DNA of 64,000 nt from Bacteroides clarus YIT 12056 (GTDB lineage: Bacteria; Bacteroidota; Bacteroidia; Bacteroidales; Bacteroidaceae). The translations under genes were made by a program, and so were the position numbers. The stretch lies in NCBI RefSeq assembly GCF_900129655.1, contig NZ_FQWK01000004.1, positions 372,001 through 436,000 on the forward strand, in the 5' to 3' direction. Under the pieces are notes generated by a model. It worked only from the letters and a program-made list of their open reading frames with translations, was not told the origin of the DNA and searched no databases. Positions 47,650 to 56,022 of the stretch are shown here, piece after piece; the first letter of the stretch is position 1, and every line of letters starts with the position of its first letter.

Positions 47650-49331
47650 GCCAATGCCAATATCAGAAGTTGTGCGGTCAGCACCCGTAGGAACATAGCC
47701 AGCGGATAAACCGTAGCATATCCCACGGCGGGCGCATCGCACGAAGTCAGTTCCGAAGAATAAGCCAGTGCCGGCGGATTGGTATTCGTTCCTGAAAGTA
47801 CGCCTATCAGTGTATAGTAGTTCAGTTTCCAGGCATAGCGTCCTATCAGTCCGCCCACCAGCAACGGAACTATCGTTATAATCGCGCCGTATGCTATCCA
47901 CACATAGCCGCCCTCGTGGATAATGGTATCTACGAAGCCTTTACCCGCTCCCAATCCCACACATGCAAGGAAGAGGGAGATACCTATTTCACGTATCATC
48001 AGATTGGCGCTCATGGTGGTATACGTTATCAGTTTATACTGGGGGCCGAAACGGCTGATAAGTATGGATACAATCAGCGGACCGCCTGCAAGCCCCAGCT
48101 TGACCGGTTGCGGAATGCCCGGAAACATGAAAGGCAGACTTCCCAAAATACATCCCAACGCTATGCCCAGGAAGATGGGAATCAGGTTCGGATGGTTCAA
48201 ACGTTTCAAGGAGTTGCCCAGTACCTTTTCCGTATGACTTACAGCCAGTTCGCTACCCACAATCGTTACCCGGTCACCCATTTGCAACTGCAGGTGAGGA
48301 GTTGCCACCAAGTCCACTCCCGAACGGTTGATACGGGTGATGCTTGCACCGAAGTTATTACGGATTTTCAGCTGCGCCAGCGATTTCCCATTCAGTTCCG
48401 GCTTGGTAATCAAGATACGGCGGGAAATCAGTTTCTTGTCCTGCTCCCACTCCGCGCTGATCTGCCTGCCGAAAAAGGCGATGATGGCTTCCATATCTTT
48501 CGGGTTGGAGATGAACAGAATTTGGTCTTGCAGATGCAATACCGTATCGGCATTCACCAGTTCCACCTCGTTTTCCGAATCACGGTGACGGATACGCGAG
48601 ATGACAAATGCACGGTTCAGCAACGGCTTTATCTCCTTTATCGTCTTGCCGTCCACCGCCTCGTTTCGTATCTCCACGGAAACGGGGCGTACGGTCAGCT
48701 CCTGCAAATGTCCCAGCCCCTGTTCGGCTTCCGCCTCTTCTTTCCGGGTATTGATATGGAGCAGATATTTCAACGCCAGCAAAGCCAGAATACATCCGAT
48801 AACACCCAAAGGATACGCCACCGCATAGCCCAATGCTATCTCCGGCGCGTCAATCCCGTTCAAATCGCTGTTGGCCTGCTGCGCAGCGCCCAGTCCCGGA
48901 GTGTTGGTCACCGCTCCCGACAAGATGCCGACCATTGTAGTAATAGGTATTCCCGTTATGAAATGAAGCGCCACCGTAATCAGGACACTGATAAACACAA
49001 CCAGTACCGCCAGCACGTTCAGCGTAAATCCCCCTTTCTTAAAGGCGGAGAAAAAGCCGGGCCCCACCTGCAGACCGATAGAATAAACAAACAGAATCAA
49101 TCCGAACTCTTTCAGGAAGTGGAGTAAGTGTTCATCCAGATTCAGGTCGAAATGACCGAATACGATACCTACGAACAATATCCAGGTAACGCCCAGCGAT
49201 ATTCCGGCAACCTTTATCTTGCCAAGCATAATGCCGAACGCGATGACAAGCGACAAAATAAGTACGGAGTGCGCCACCCCGCCACCCCACAGATTGGGGT
49301 ATCCCTCAAAGAGATTTCTTAATAATTCCAT
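47646..49331 (-). CDS. AspT/YidE-type putative transporter with two RCK_C domains
   Basis: 561 residues. Two AspT/YidE/YbjL duplication domains (about 1-180 and 380-560, each five to six membrane helices, with the paired blocks GILSGAVTNTPGLGAAQQ and GVLSGTNTNPPALAYSSE) flank two cytoplasmic RCK_C (TrkA-C) regulatory domains at about 195-365. It belongs to the aspartate:alanine exchanger family; the real substrate is unknown. It is separated from the upstream carboxylase operon by a terminator. Confidence 0.9.
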   Translation of the reverse strand: MELLRNLFEGYPNLWGGGVAHSVLILSLVIAFGIMLGKIKVAGISLGVTWILFVGIVFGHFDLNLDEHLLHFLKEFGLILFVYSIGLQVGPGFFSAFKKGGFTLNVLAVLVVFISVLITVALHFITGIPITTMVGILSGAVTNTPGLGAAQQANSDLNGIDAPEIALGYAVAYPLGVIGCILALLALKYLLHINTRKEEAEAEQGLGHLQELTVRPVSVEIRNEAVDGKTIKEIKPLLNRAFVISRIRHRDSENEVELVNADTVLHLQDQILFISNPKDMEAIIAFFGRQISAEWEQDKKLISRRILITKPELNGKSLAQLKIRNNFGASITRINRSGVDLVATPHLQLQMGDRVTIVGSELAVSHTEKVLGNSLKRLNHPNLIPIFLGIALGCILGSLPFMFPGIPQPVKLGLAGGPLIVSILISRFGPQYKLITYTTMSANLMIREIGISLFLACVGLGAGKGFVDTIIHEGGYVWIAYGAIITIVPLLVGGLIGRYAWKLNYYTLIGVLSGTNTNPPALAYSSELTSCDAPAVGYATVYPLAMFLRVLTAQLLILALA

Positions 49332-49369
49332 AGTTTCAACGTATAATAACAGGGTAATCGGTAATCAAG

Positions 49370-49410
49370 TAAAAAAAGTACCCCCACAGAAATCACTTCT
49401 CCGGGGATAC
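49370..49410 (-). terminator. Terminator of the carboxylase operon
   Basis: On the minus strand GTATCCCC pairs with GGGGGTAC and is followed by TTTTTTT. It begins 27 nt after the carboxyltransferase stop. Confidence 0.85.
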
Positions 49411-49437
49411 AAGTTTTCACACATTAAAAATAACTAT

Positions 49438-50970
49438 TTATAAAGGCATATTGCCGTGTTTCTTCGGCGGATTGCTCTGGTTCTTGTTATGAGCCATTTC
49501 CAATGCCTGTACCAGCTTATAGCGGGTGTTACGGGGCATGATTATCTCATCGATGAAGCCTCGTTCGGCAGCACGGTAAGGATTGGAGAACTTCTCCTCG
49601 TATTCCTTGATAATCTCTTCCTTCTCTTCGGGAGAGGACTTTCTGTACAAGATATTCACGGCTCCTTCCGCGCCCATTACGGCAATCTCGGCCTGCGGAT
49701 AGGCAAGATTCACGTCAGAGCCGGTAGGCTTGCTGGACATTACGATATACGCGCCGCCATAAGCCTTGCGGGTTATCAGCGTTATCTTGGGCACGGTAGC
49801 CTCTGCATAGGCATAGACAATCTTGGCTCCATGACGGATGATGCCGTTGTGCTCCTGTACCGTGCCGGGCAAGAATCCCGGAACGTCCTCAAACGTTATC
49901 AGCGGAATATTGAAACAGTCGCAGAAACGTATAAAGCGTGCCGCCTTGTCCGAAGCGTCGATGTCGAGCACGCCTGCCAGATAAGCCGGCTGGTTGGCTA
50001 CAATACCCACCGAACGTCCGTTCAGCCGTCCGAAGCCCACCACCACGTTCTTGGCGAAGTGGGGCATCACCTCAAAGAAATACTGGTTATCCAGTACCGG
50101 TTCGATAATGTCCTTGATGTCATAAGGCATATTCGGGTCTTCCGGTATGATGGTCTGTAACGCTTCCGTCTGGCGATGAATATCATCCGTACAAGCTGCG
50201 AACGGAGCGTCTTCCATATTGTTGGACGGCAGGAAACTCAGCAGTTCACGGATGCTCATCAGCGTCTCCTCTTCCGTATTGCACATAAAGTGGGTGACGC
50301 CGCTCTTGCTGCTATGCGTATAGGCGCCGCCCAGTTCTTCCTTGTCCACTTCCTCGTGCGTAACGGTCTTTACCACGTCCGGACCCGTGATGAACATATG
50401 GCTCTGCTCCTTCACCATGAAGATAAAGTCCGTCAATGCCGGCGAATAGCATGCGCCACCCGCACAAGGGCCCAGGATAGCCGAAATCTGCGGGATTACT
50501 CCCGAAGCTATCGTATTCTGATAAAAGATGGAAGCATATCCCGCCAGGCTGTTCACGCCCTCTTGTATGCGTGCGCCGCCGGAATCGTTCAGGGCGATGA
50601 CGGGAGCGCCGTTTTTCAATGCCAACTGCTGCACTTTTACAATCTTGGCCGCATTCGTCTCGCTCAGCGAGCCGCCATGCGCCGTAAAGTCGTAGGCGTA
50701 TACAAACACCTGACGTCCGTCAATCTTTCCGTAACCGGTCACCATGCCGTCGCCCGCTATCTGTTTCTTCTCCATGCCGAAGTTCGTGCAACGGTGGGTA
50801 ACGAACTTATCCAATTCATTGAAAGTGCCCTTGTCCAGCAACATGTCGATGCGTTCGCGCGCCGTCATGCGCCCGGAGGCGTGTTGCTTCTCTATCTTGT
50901 CTACTCCGCCACCCAGCGAGGCGCGTTTATCCAGTTCCTCAAAACGCGCGTATATTTCTTCTCTATTCAT
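49438..50970 (-). CDS. Acyl-CoA carboxylase carboxyltransferase subunit (PccB/MmdA type)
   Basis: 510 residues, full crotonase-fold carboxyltransferase. The N-terminal and C-terminal halves show acyl-CoA and carboxybiotin oxyanion loops (GGARIQEG, GPCAGGACYSPA; KAYGGAYIVMSSK, VMGAEGAVNI). With a biotin carboxylase and a BCCP in the same operon it forms a soluble ATP-dependent propionyl/acetyl-CoA carboxylase. The same family also serves as the carboxyltransferase of sodium-pumping methylmalonyl-CoA decarboxylase, but no membrane beta subunit is here. It lies 2 nt after the BCCP gene. Confidence 0.93.
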   Translation of the reverse strand: MNREEIYARFEELDKRASLGGGVDKIEKQHASGRMTARERIDMLLDKGTFNELDKFVTHRCTNFGMEKKQIAGDGMVTGYGKIDGRQVFVYAYDFTAHGGSLSETNAAKIVKVQQLALKNGAPVIALNDSGGARIQEGVNSLAGYASIFYQNTIASGVIPQISAILGPCAGGACYSPALTDFIFMVKEQSHMFITGPDVVKTVTHEEVDKEELGGAYTHSSKSGVTHFMCNTEEETLMSIRELLSFLPSNNMEDAPFAACTDDIHRQTEALQTIIPEDPNMPYDIKDIIEPVLDNQYFFEVMPHFAKNVVVGFGRLNGRSVGIVANQPAYLAGVLDIDASDKAARFIRFCDCFNIPLITFEDVPGFLPGTVQEHNGIIRHGAKIVYAYAEATVPKITLITRKAYGGAYIVMSSKPTGSDVNLAYPQAEIAVMGAEGAVNILYRKSSPEEKEEIIKEYEEKFSNPYRAAERGFIDEIIMPRNTRYKLVQALEMAHNKNQSNPPKKHGNMPL

Positions 50971-50972
50971 GA

Positions 50973-51488
50973 TTATTCTTCTTTAATAAGTTCCAATTCT
51001 ACCAATACCTGATTCGCGTTTACCGGCTCGCCTTCGTTCACCAATATGTTTTTCACGACGCAGTCCGCATTAACCTTGTAATTGCTCTGCATCTTCATGG
51101 CTTCCAGCACTACGGCAATGTCTCCGGCCGCCAGGCGGTCGCCCGCCTTCACGGGAATGCTCACTACCTTACCCGGCATCGGGGCGATAATCTTGTCACC
51201 CTGTTTCTCGTCCGCCCCTTTCTTCATGTGCAGATACTTGGCTTGCGTATCCACGATATCCACATGATACGAACGGTAGAACATACTCACGTCATAGCTC
51301 TTTCCGCCTTCTCCACGCACCAGTCCCGCGTTGAACGAGTTCCCGTCGTGCAGAATGGAGCAGCTTCCGTTTTCCGCCATTACGATATCCACTTCGTACG
51401 GCTTCCCGTCGATGGTGAGCTGTACCTTATTTCCCTCTTTACTGACCAGCGTAACGTCCGCCACACGGTCTCCGATATGTATTTCCAT
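50973..51488 (-). CDS. Biotin carboxyl carrier protein
   Basis: 171 residues from ATG 51488, preferred over TTG 51494. The C-terminal biotinyl domain has EAMKMQ; the biotinylated Lys is about 40 residues from the C-terminus, as usual. The N-terminal half (IHIGDRVADVTLVSKEGNKV) is a small beta domain found in acyl-CoA carboxylase BCCPs, joined by a short linker (KGADEKQGDKIIAPMPGKV). It carries CO2 between the biotin carboxylase and the carboxyltransferase. Confidence 0.93.
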   Translation of the reverse strand: MEIHIGDRVADVTLVSKEGNKVQLTIDGKPYEVDIVMAENGSCSILHDGNSFNAGLVRGEGGKSYDVSMFYRSYHVDIVDTQAKYLHMKKGADEKQGDKIIAPMPGKVVSIPVKAGDRLAAGDIAVVLEAMKMQSNYKVNADCVVKNILVNEGEPVNANQVLVELELIKEE

Positions 51489-51500
51489 AAACAATTTCCT

Positions 51501-53012
51501 TTAAATTCTCAGCACACCCTTCTGCAATCCGAACTCGCGCCAGCGGCTGATAGGACGGCCGTCGGGCAACTGTGTCGAAGCGTTCTCTTCCAGGTTCACC
51601 AGATAATCCATATAAGCCGCAATCATGGCGACATTCTCTATCTCTTCGTTGCTGCCGTTGGAGCGTACCAGCATGCGCGCGTTCTTCTCGATGAACAGCG
51701 TGTTGTACTCGCCCTTCACAAAATCGGGCACGTGCATGATACGTTTCAGATAGGCAAGGTTGGTTTTCAGTCCGGTTATCTTATACTCGTACAGCACACG
51801 GCGCATACGCTCGATGGCGTATTGGCGGGTGGTGGCCCATACGATGAGCTTGCCTATCATCGGGTCGTAGTAGACGGGGATTTCGTATCCCTCGTACACG
51901 TTACTGTCAATGCGCACGCCGATACCGTTCGGTTCGGTCAGTTGCTTGATGATACCCGGCGAAGGCATGAAGTTGTTCTCCGTATCTTCGGCGCAGATAC
52001 GGCACTCTATGGCATGACCGCGCTGGAAGATGTCTTCCTGGCGGAGATGCAGCGGCTGGTCGTCGGCTACAAAAATCTGCTCTTTCACCAAGTCCACGCC
52101 CACCACTTCTTCCGTGATGGGATGCTCCACCTGCAAACGCGTATTCATTTCGAGGAAGTAGAAGTTCCTGTTCTTGTCCACCAGAAATTCGATGGTACCC
52201 GCACCCGAATAGTTTACGGCCTTGGCGGCGGCAACCGCCTTCTCTCCCATCTCCTTGCGCAGCTCTGGCGTCAGGAACGGTGACGGGCTTTCTTCCACAA
52301 TCTTCTGGTTGCGGCGTTGCACCGAACACTCGCGGTCGAACAGATGAATCACATTGCCGTGGTTATCACCCAAAATCTGGAACTCTATGTGATGCGGTTC
52401 TTCCACAAACTTCTCCAGATACACCGTGTCGTCGCCGAATGAGGACATCGACTCCGAACGCGCCGTATTATACGCTTCCACCACTTCTTCTTCCTTGTGA
52501 ATAAGGCGCATGCCTTTGCCGCCACCGCCCATAGACGCTTTCAGCATCACCGGATAACCGATTTCGTTACAGATGCGTACGGCCTCTTCGGCACTTTGCA
52601 AAGGCTGTTCCGTACCCGGCACTACGGGTACGCCGGCCGCAATCATCCGCTTGCGGGCGGCTATCTTGTCGCCCATGGCTTCCATGGTTTCCGCCGAAGG
52701 GCCGATGAAGATAATGCCTTCTTCCTTGCAACGGCGGGCAAACTCCGAATTCTCCGACAAGAAGCCGTAGCCCGGATGAATGGCATCCGCACCGCAATGC
52801 TTCGCCACTCCGATTACTTTCTCTATGTTCAGATAACTCTCTTTGGCCGCGGCCGCTCCTATCGGATAGGCTTCGTCGGCGTACGCTACATGATGCGAAG
52901 TACGGTCGGCTTCGGAAAATATAGCCACGGTCAGTATTCCCATTTCCTTGCAGGAGCGCATCACGCGCAGGGCAATCTCACCTCTGTTCGCTATCAATAC
53001 TTTCTTTATCAT
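51501..53012 (-). CDS. accC: Biotin carboxylase subunit
   Basis: 503 residues. ATP-grasp biotin carboxylase with MIKKVLIANRGEIALRVMRS at the N-terminus, ATP loop MGGGGKGMRL, ECSVQRRNQK and the catalytic block FLEMNTRLQVEHPITEEV. About 50 residues longer than E. coli AccC at the C-terminus, as in propionyl/acyl-CoA carboxylase alpha subunits lacking a fused biotinyl domain. The start overlaps the upstream Cys-rich gene by 35 nt, suggesting translational coupling. Confidence 0.95.
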   Translation of the reverse strand: MIKKVLIANRGEIALRVMRSCKEMGILTVAIFSEADRTSHHVAYADEAYPIGAAAAKESYLNIEKVIGVAKHCGADAIHPGYGFLSENSEFARRCKEEGIIFIGPSAETMEAMGDKIAARKRMIAAGVPVVPGTEQPLQSAEEAVRICNEIGYPVMLKASMGGGGKGMRLIHKEEEVVEAYNTARSESMSSFGDDTVYLEKFVEEPHHIEFQILGDNHGNVIHLFDRECSVQRRNQKIVEESPSPFLTPELRKEMGEKAVAAAKAVNYSGAGTIEFLVDKNRNFYFLEMNTRLQVEHPITEEVVGVDLVKEQIFVADDQPLHLRQEDIFQRGHAIECRICAEDTENNFMPSPGIIKQLTEPNGIGVRIDSNVYEGYEIPVYYDPMIGKLIVWATTRQYAIERMRRVLYEYKITGLKTNLAYLKRIMHVPDFVKGEYNTLFIEKNARMLVRSNGSNEEIENVAMIAAYMDYLVNLEENASTQLPDGRPISRWREFGLQKGVLRI

Positions 53013-53217
53013 TTTCTCTTGATTTATTTATATAAGGAATATTTCCGGCCGCCAATTGCGTCAGACAAGCATGACACAAGCAATCCGGATAGGTTTCTTT
53101 CAAATAAGCGTGTTGCTCCGGGCTCAGCCGGACGGACGCGCAATGGCACTGTAATATATCATTGTGCATGCACTCGAATGTTGCACCACAACGCGGACAT
53201 ACCTTTTGCATAGGCAT
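52978..53217 (-). CDS. Small cysteine-rich CWC-type protein under a cobalamin riboswitch
   Basis: 79 residues (77 from the internal ATG at 53211, which may be the real start). Eight Cys in the order CPRC, C, CHC, CLCHAC within the first 51 residues, followed by a short polar tail. This is the Cys-rich CWC pattern, with His where the family usually has Trp. It probably binds zinc or another metal; the role is unknown. It is first gene after a minus-strand cobalamin riboswitch and its end overlaps accC by 35 nt. Confidence 0.8.
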   Translation of the reverse strand: MPMQKVCPRCGATFECMHNDILQCHCASVRLSPEQHAYLKETYPDCLCHACLTQLAAGNIPYINKSRENDKESIDSEQR

Positions 53218-53295
53218 CTCTTTTTTTATAGTTAAACGTTAACTTGGGCTTCGTACTGCTTTCCTATCCCACGAGAAAAGACAGACTTTAATGAA

Positions 53296-53478
53296 TGGCA
53301 GGTCTTCTGACTGACTCCTTATCTTGATGCCTTCCCGATATATAAACGCATATCAGTGGCAAAGGTTCTTATCAAGACTTCGTTTGACGGAGCTTCACAG
53401 CAGCGGGACTGTCCGGGATTTACACCCGGTTCCCTTTTAATCCGAACGGCAGATACGTCCGTCCGGAACCGATTCGGG
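53296..53478 (-). promoter_or_regulatory. Cobalamin riboswitch (minus strand)
   Basis: Read on the minus strand: GGGAACCGGGTGTAAATCCC, then GGACAGTCCCGCTGCTGTGA, GCCACTG, TCGGGAAGGC, and finally AGTCAGAAGACCTGCC, the conserved order of the cobalamin (B12) aptamer. It begins right at the predicted transcription start below the -7 element at 53482-53489 and ends about 80 nt before the Cys-rich gene. High cobalamin should lower expression of the Cys-rich/carboxylase operon. Confidence 0.92.
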
Positions 53479-53481
53479 GGG

Positions 53482-53489
53482 CAAAGATA
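53482..53489 (-). promoter_or_regulatory. -7 element for the minus-strand riboswitch transcript
   Basis: TATCTTTG on the minus strand, an exact TAnnTTTG, predicting a start near 53475 at the 5' edge of the riboswitch. Confidence 0.6.
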
Positions 53490-53542
53490 AAGAAAAACTA
53501 AAATAATTAGGAATAAAAGACAAAATAATGTATAAAAGTCTT

Positions 53543-53550
53543 TATCTTTG
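53543..53550 (+). promoter_or_regulatory. -7 element for the plus-strand riboswitch transcript
   Basis: TATCTTTG, the identical -7 element on the plus strand, 53 nt from its minus-strand counterpart; start near 53557. Confidence 0.6.
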
Positions 53551-53556
53551 CTCCCG

Positions 53557-53731
53557 GAATTGGCAATCGGGAAGGCATATCCGCCTGCCGATGTAAGGGA
53601 ATCCGGTGCAAAACCGGAGCTGTACCTGCAGCTGTAATCCTCAGTAAAAGACGCTTGTATCCGCAAAAGCCACTGTCGCAGCAATGCGATGGGAAGGCAA
53701 TACAAGCAGAGGAGAGCCAGAATACCTACCA
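53557..53731 (+). promoter_or_regulatory. Cobalamin riboswitch upstream of the first TonB receptor
   Basis: It contains GGGAATCCGGTGCAAAACCG, CTGCAGCTGTAATC, GCCACTG, CGATGGGAAGGC and GAGCCAGAATACCTACC in the aptamer order. The region 53732-53887 between aptamer and receptor start would hold the expression platform. It should repress the TonB-dependent receptor and cbiK-like gene when cobalamin is plentiful. Confidence 0.95.
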
Positions 53732-53887
53732 GTTTCCGTAACTTGAGCACTGAGCTTCCAGGATTAGAAGCGATGTCCCCCATACTGATACGATAGGATT
53801 CCTATTTTACTCTTTCGGGCCATTATCCTTTTCGCACACAGAAGCGACGTGCCGTTTTGTTTTATTCAACGTAAAAATCGGTAGACG

Positions 53888-55948
53888 ATGAAGCACAAGT
53901 ATTGGCTTGAAGCGGTACTGCTGTGCGGTGTGATGCAATCAGCCACGGCGCAAAGTATCCTTAAAAACAAAGATGAGAAAGAACTCTCGTTACTGCTCAA
54001 CGAAGTAGTGGTAACAGGTACGGGAACCGAACACTACCTGAAAGACGCCCCCGTGCAGACAGAAGTGCTCACAGGAAAAGCATTGGAGCAATACCAGGCG
54101 CGCAGCATCGACGACCTTCTCAGCGGTCTCAGCCCTTCCCTCACCTTCCATGACGGCGATATGGGCAGCCACATCCAGCTCAACGGACTGAACAACGACT
54201 ATATCCTCATCATGATAAACGGCAAACGCATGAACGGGGACATCGGCGGACAGAACGACCTCAACCAACTGAATCCCGCCAACATAGAGCGCATCGAGAT
54301 TGTGAAAGGCGCCGCCTCTTCGCTCTACGGCAGCGATGCCATCGCCGGAGTCATCAATATCATCACCAAGCAGAGCAGGGAGAAGATGGAACTCACCAAT
54401 ACCACCCGTGTGGGCGAGCATGGCGACGTACGGCAGAGCACCAGTTTCGGCTTCAGCTACGGCAAACTGAAATCGGTGACCGGCATCAACTTCCGCCATA
54501 CCGACGGCTGGCGCAATACGGACATGCAATGGGACCAGAACCAACTGAAGTCCGGCTCTACCATGCTTACCGTCAACCGTTCCAGCAACTACACCCTCTC
54601 CGAGAATCTGGAGTGGCAGGTAAACAAGAGACTGAACCTCACCGCCGAAGGAACGTACTACGAACGCTGGGTGATGCGTACGCACGGCCCGTGGAAGTAC
54701 CTGCCCAACGACTTCTACTACCGCAACTACACCTTTGCCGCCGGAAGCAGGTACAAGCTGAACGGGCGCAACTACCTCACCGCCGACCTCTCATACGGCC
54801 GCTACGGTTACTTCTACGACTATAAGCTGAAAGACATCACCGACTACTTCAAAGACGGCGACCGCATCACCTACTACCCCGGCCAGCGCATCAAGCAGAG
54901 CATACAGCAACAAGTGCTGGCGCAGGTGAAAGGCATCTTCTACTTCGGCGACCGGCACATCCTCAATACCGGTATAGAGTACCAGTACAACCGCCTGGAA
55001 TCGCCCCACCACATAGCGGGCGACCTCGCTTCCGTCTATACGCTCGCCGCCTACGCGCAGGAAGAATGGACTGCCACGGACAGCTTTATACTGACCGCCG
55101 GCGTGCGCGGCACGCAGCACAAGGAAACCGGACTGAACCTCAGCCCCAAAGTATCCGCGCTCTACAAGGCCGGCGACTTCAACCTGCGCGCTTCCTACGC
55201 CATGGGCTTCAAAGCGCCTACCATCAAAGAGCTCTACTACGAATACACAGGCAGCATCGGCGGCGGCTCTCTCACCGCCTATCATGGCAATACCGGCCTC
55301 AAGGCGCAAACCTCACAATACGCTTCCGTCAGCGTGGAATACGTGGGGAGCAAGTTCCAGGCGAGCCTGACAGGTTACGCCAACTTCATCCGCAACATGA
55401 TAGAGCTGGTAGAGATAAAAGTCACCCCCGAAGAGAAACTCCTCGAGATAGAGAAAAGCAAGAGATACACCAACCTCACGAAAGCCCGCATCTACGGAAT
55501 GGACTTCACCTTCAACTACCGCCCCGTAAAAGACATCATGCTGGGCGGCGGGTACAGCTATGCCGATCCGAAAGCGCAGTATGCCGCCGATAAGGGCGAC
55601 AACTACATGAAGTATCTCTACATCGACGCCACATCCAACCATAACGCCACGCTCAACGCCACCTGGCAGCACACGTGGAACCGTTACCGCCTCGGCTTGG
55701 GAGTGTACGGCCGATACCAGTCAACCCGCCACTACGTCAACGACAACAACGCCGACGGCTTCCAGACATGGCGCGTCAACACCGCCCATACCCTGATGAA
55801 AATGCGGTTCTGGACGCTGACGATGAACATAGGCGTAGACAACCTCTTCGACTACGTAGACCGCACTCCTTTCGGACGCAACCGGGCTACCAGCACGCCG
55901 GGAAGGAATTTCTACGCATCGGCGCTCATAAAGTTCAAGAATAAGTAA
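53888..55948 (+). CDS. btuB: TonB-dependent receptor (BtuB-like)
   Basis: 686 residues. Signal peptide, then a TonB-box-like VVVTGTGTE near residue 41, a plug domain (about 45-155, RIEIVKGAASSLYGSDAIAGVINIIT), then a 22-strand barrel ending in alternating aromatic/basic residues (NFYASALIKFKNK). There is no N-terminal carboxypeptidase-regulatory domain. The cobalamin riboswitch upstream points to corrinoid uptake. It is followed after 74 nt by a surface-type CbiK-like lipoprotein. Alternative ligands (cobalt chelates, other tetrapyrroles) are possible. Confidence 0.9.
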   Translation: MKHKYWLEAVLLCGVMQSATAQSILKNKDEKELSLLLNEVVVTGTGTEHYLKDAPVQTEVLTGKALEQYQARSIDDLLSGLSPSLTFHDGDMGSHIQLNGLNNDYILIMINGKRMNGDIGGQNDLNQLNPANIERIEIVKGAASSLYGSDAIAGVINIITKQSREKMELTNTTRVGEHGDVRQSTSFGFSYGKLKSVTGINFRHTDGWRNTDMQWDQNQLKSGSTMLTVNRSSNYTLSENLEWQVNKRLNLTAEGTYYERWVMRTHGPWKYLPNDFYYRNYTFAAGSRYKLNGRNYLTADLSYGRYGYFYDYKLKDITDYFKDGDRITYYPGQRIKQSIQQQVLAQVKGIFYFGDRHILNTGIEYQYNRLESPHHIAGDLASVYTLAAYAQEEWTATDSFILTAGVRGTQHKETGLNLSPKVSALYKAGDFNLRASYAMGFKAPTIKELYYEYTGSIGGGSLTAYHGNTGLKAQTSQYASVSVEYVGSKFQASLTGYANFIRNMIELVEIKVTPEEKLLEIEKSKRYTNLTKARIYGMDFTFNYRPVKDIMLGGGYSYADPKAQYAADKGDNYMKYLYIDATSNHNATLNATWQHTWNRYRLGLGVYGRYQSTRHYVNDNNADGFQTWRVNTAHTLMKMRFWTLTMNIGVDNLFDYVDRTPFGRNRATSTPGRNFYASALIKFKNK

Positions 55949-56022
55949 GGAAGTCCGCTTCATTAACTCCTGAATTCCCAATAACAAAATATCTTTTTTA
56001 TTAATCAATTTACAAACAAAGT

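Noticed and set aside
47916..49127. 403-codon plus-strand frame opposite the AspT-type transporter
   Set aside because: The minus-strand protein has duplicated transporter and RCK_C domains. The opposing frame is Gln, Arg and His rich, as expected from antisense of hydrophobic codons.
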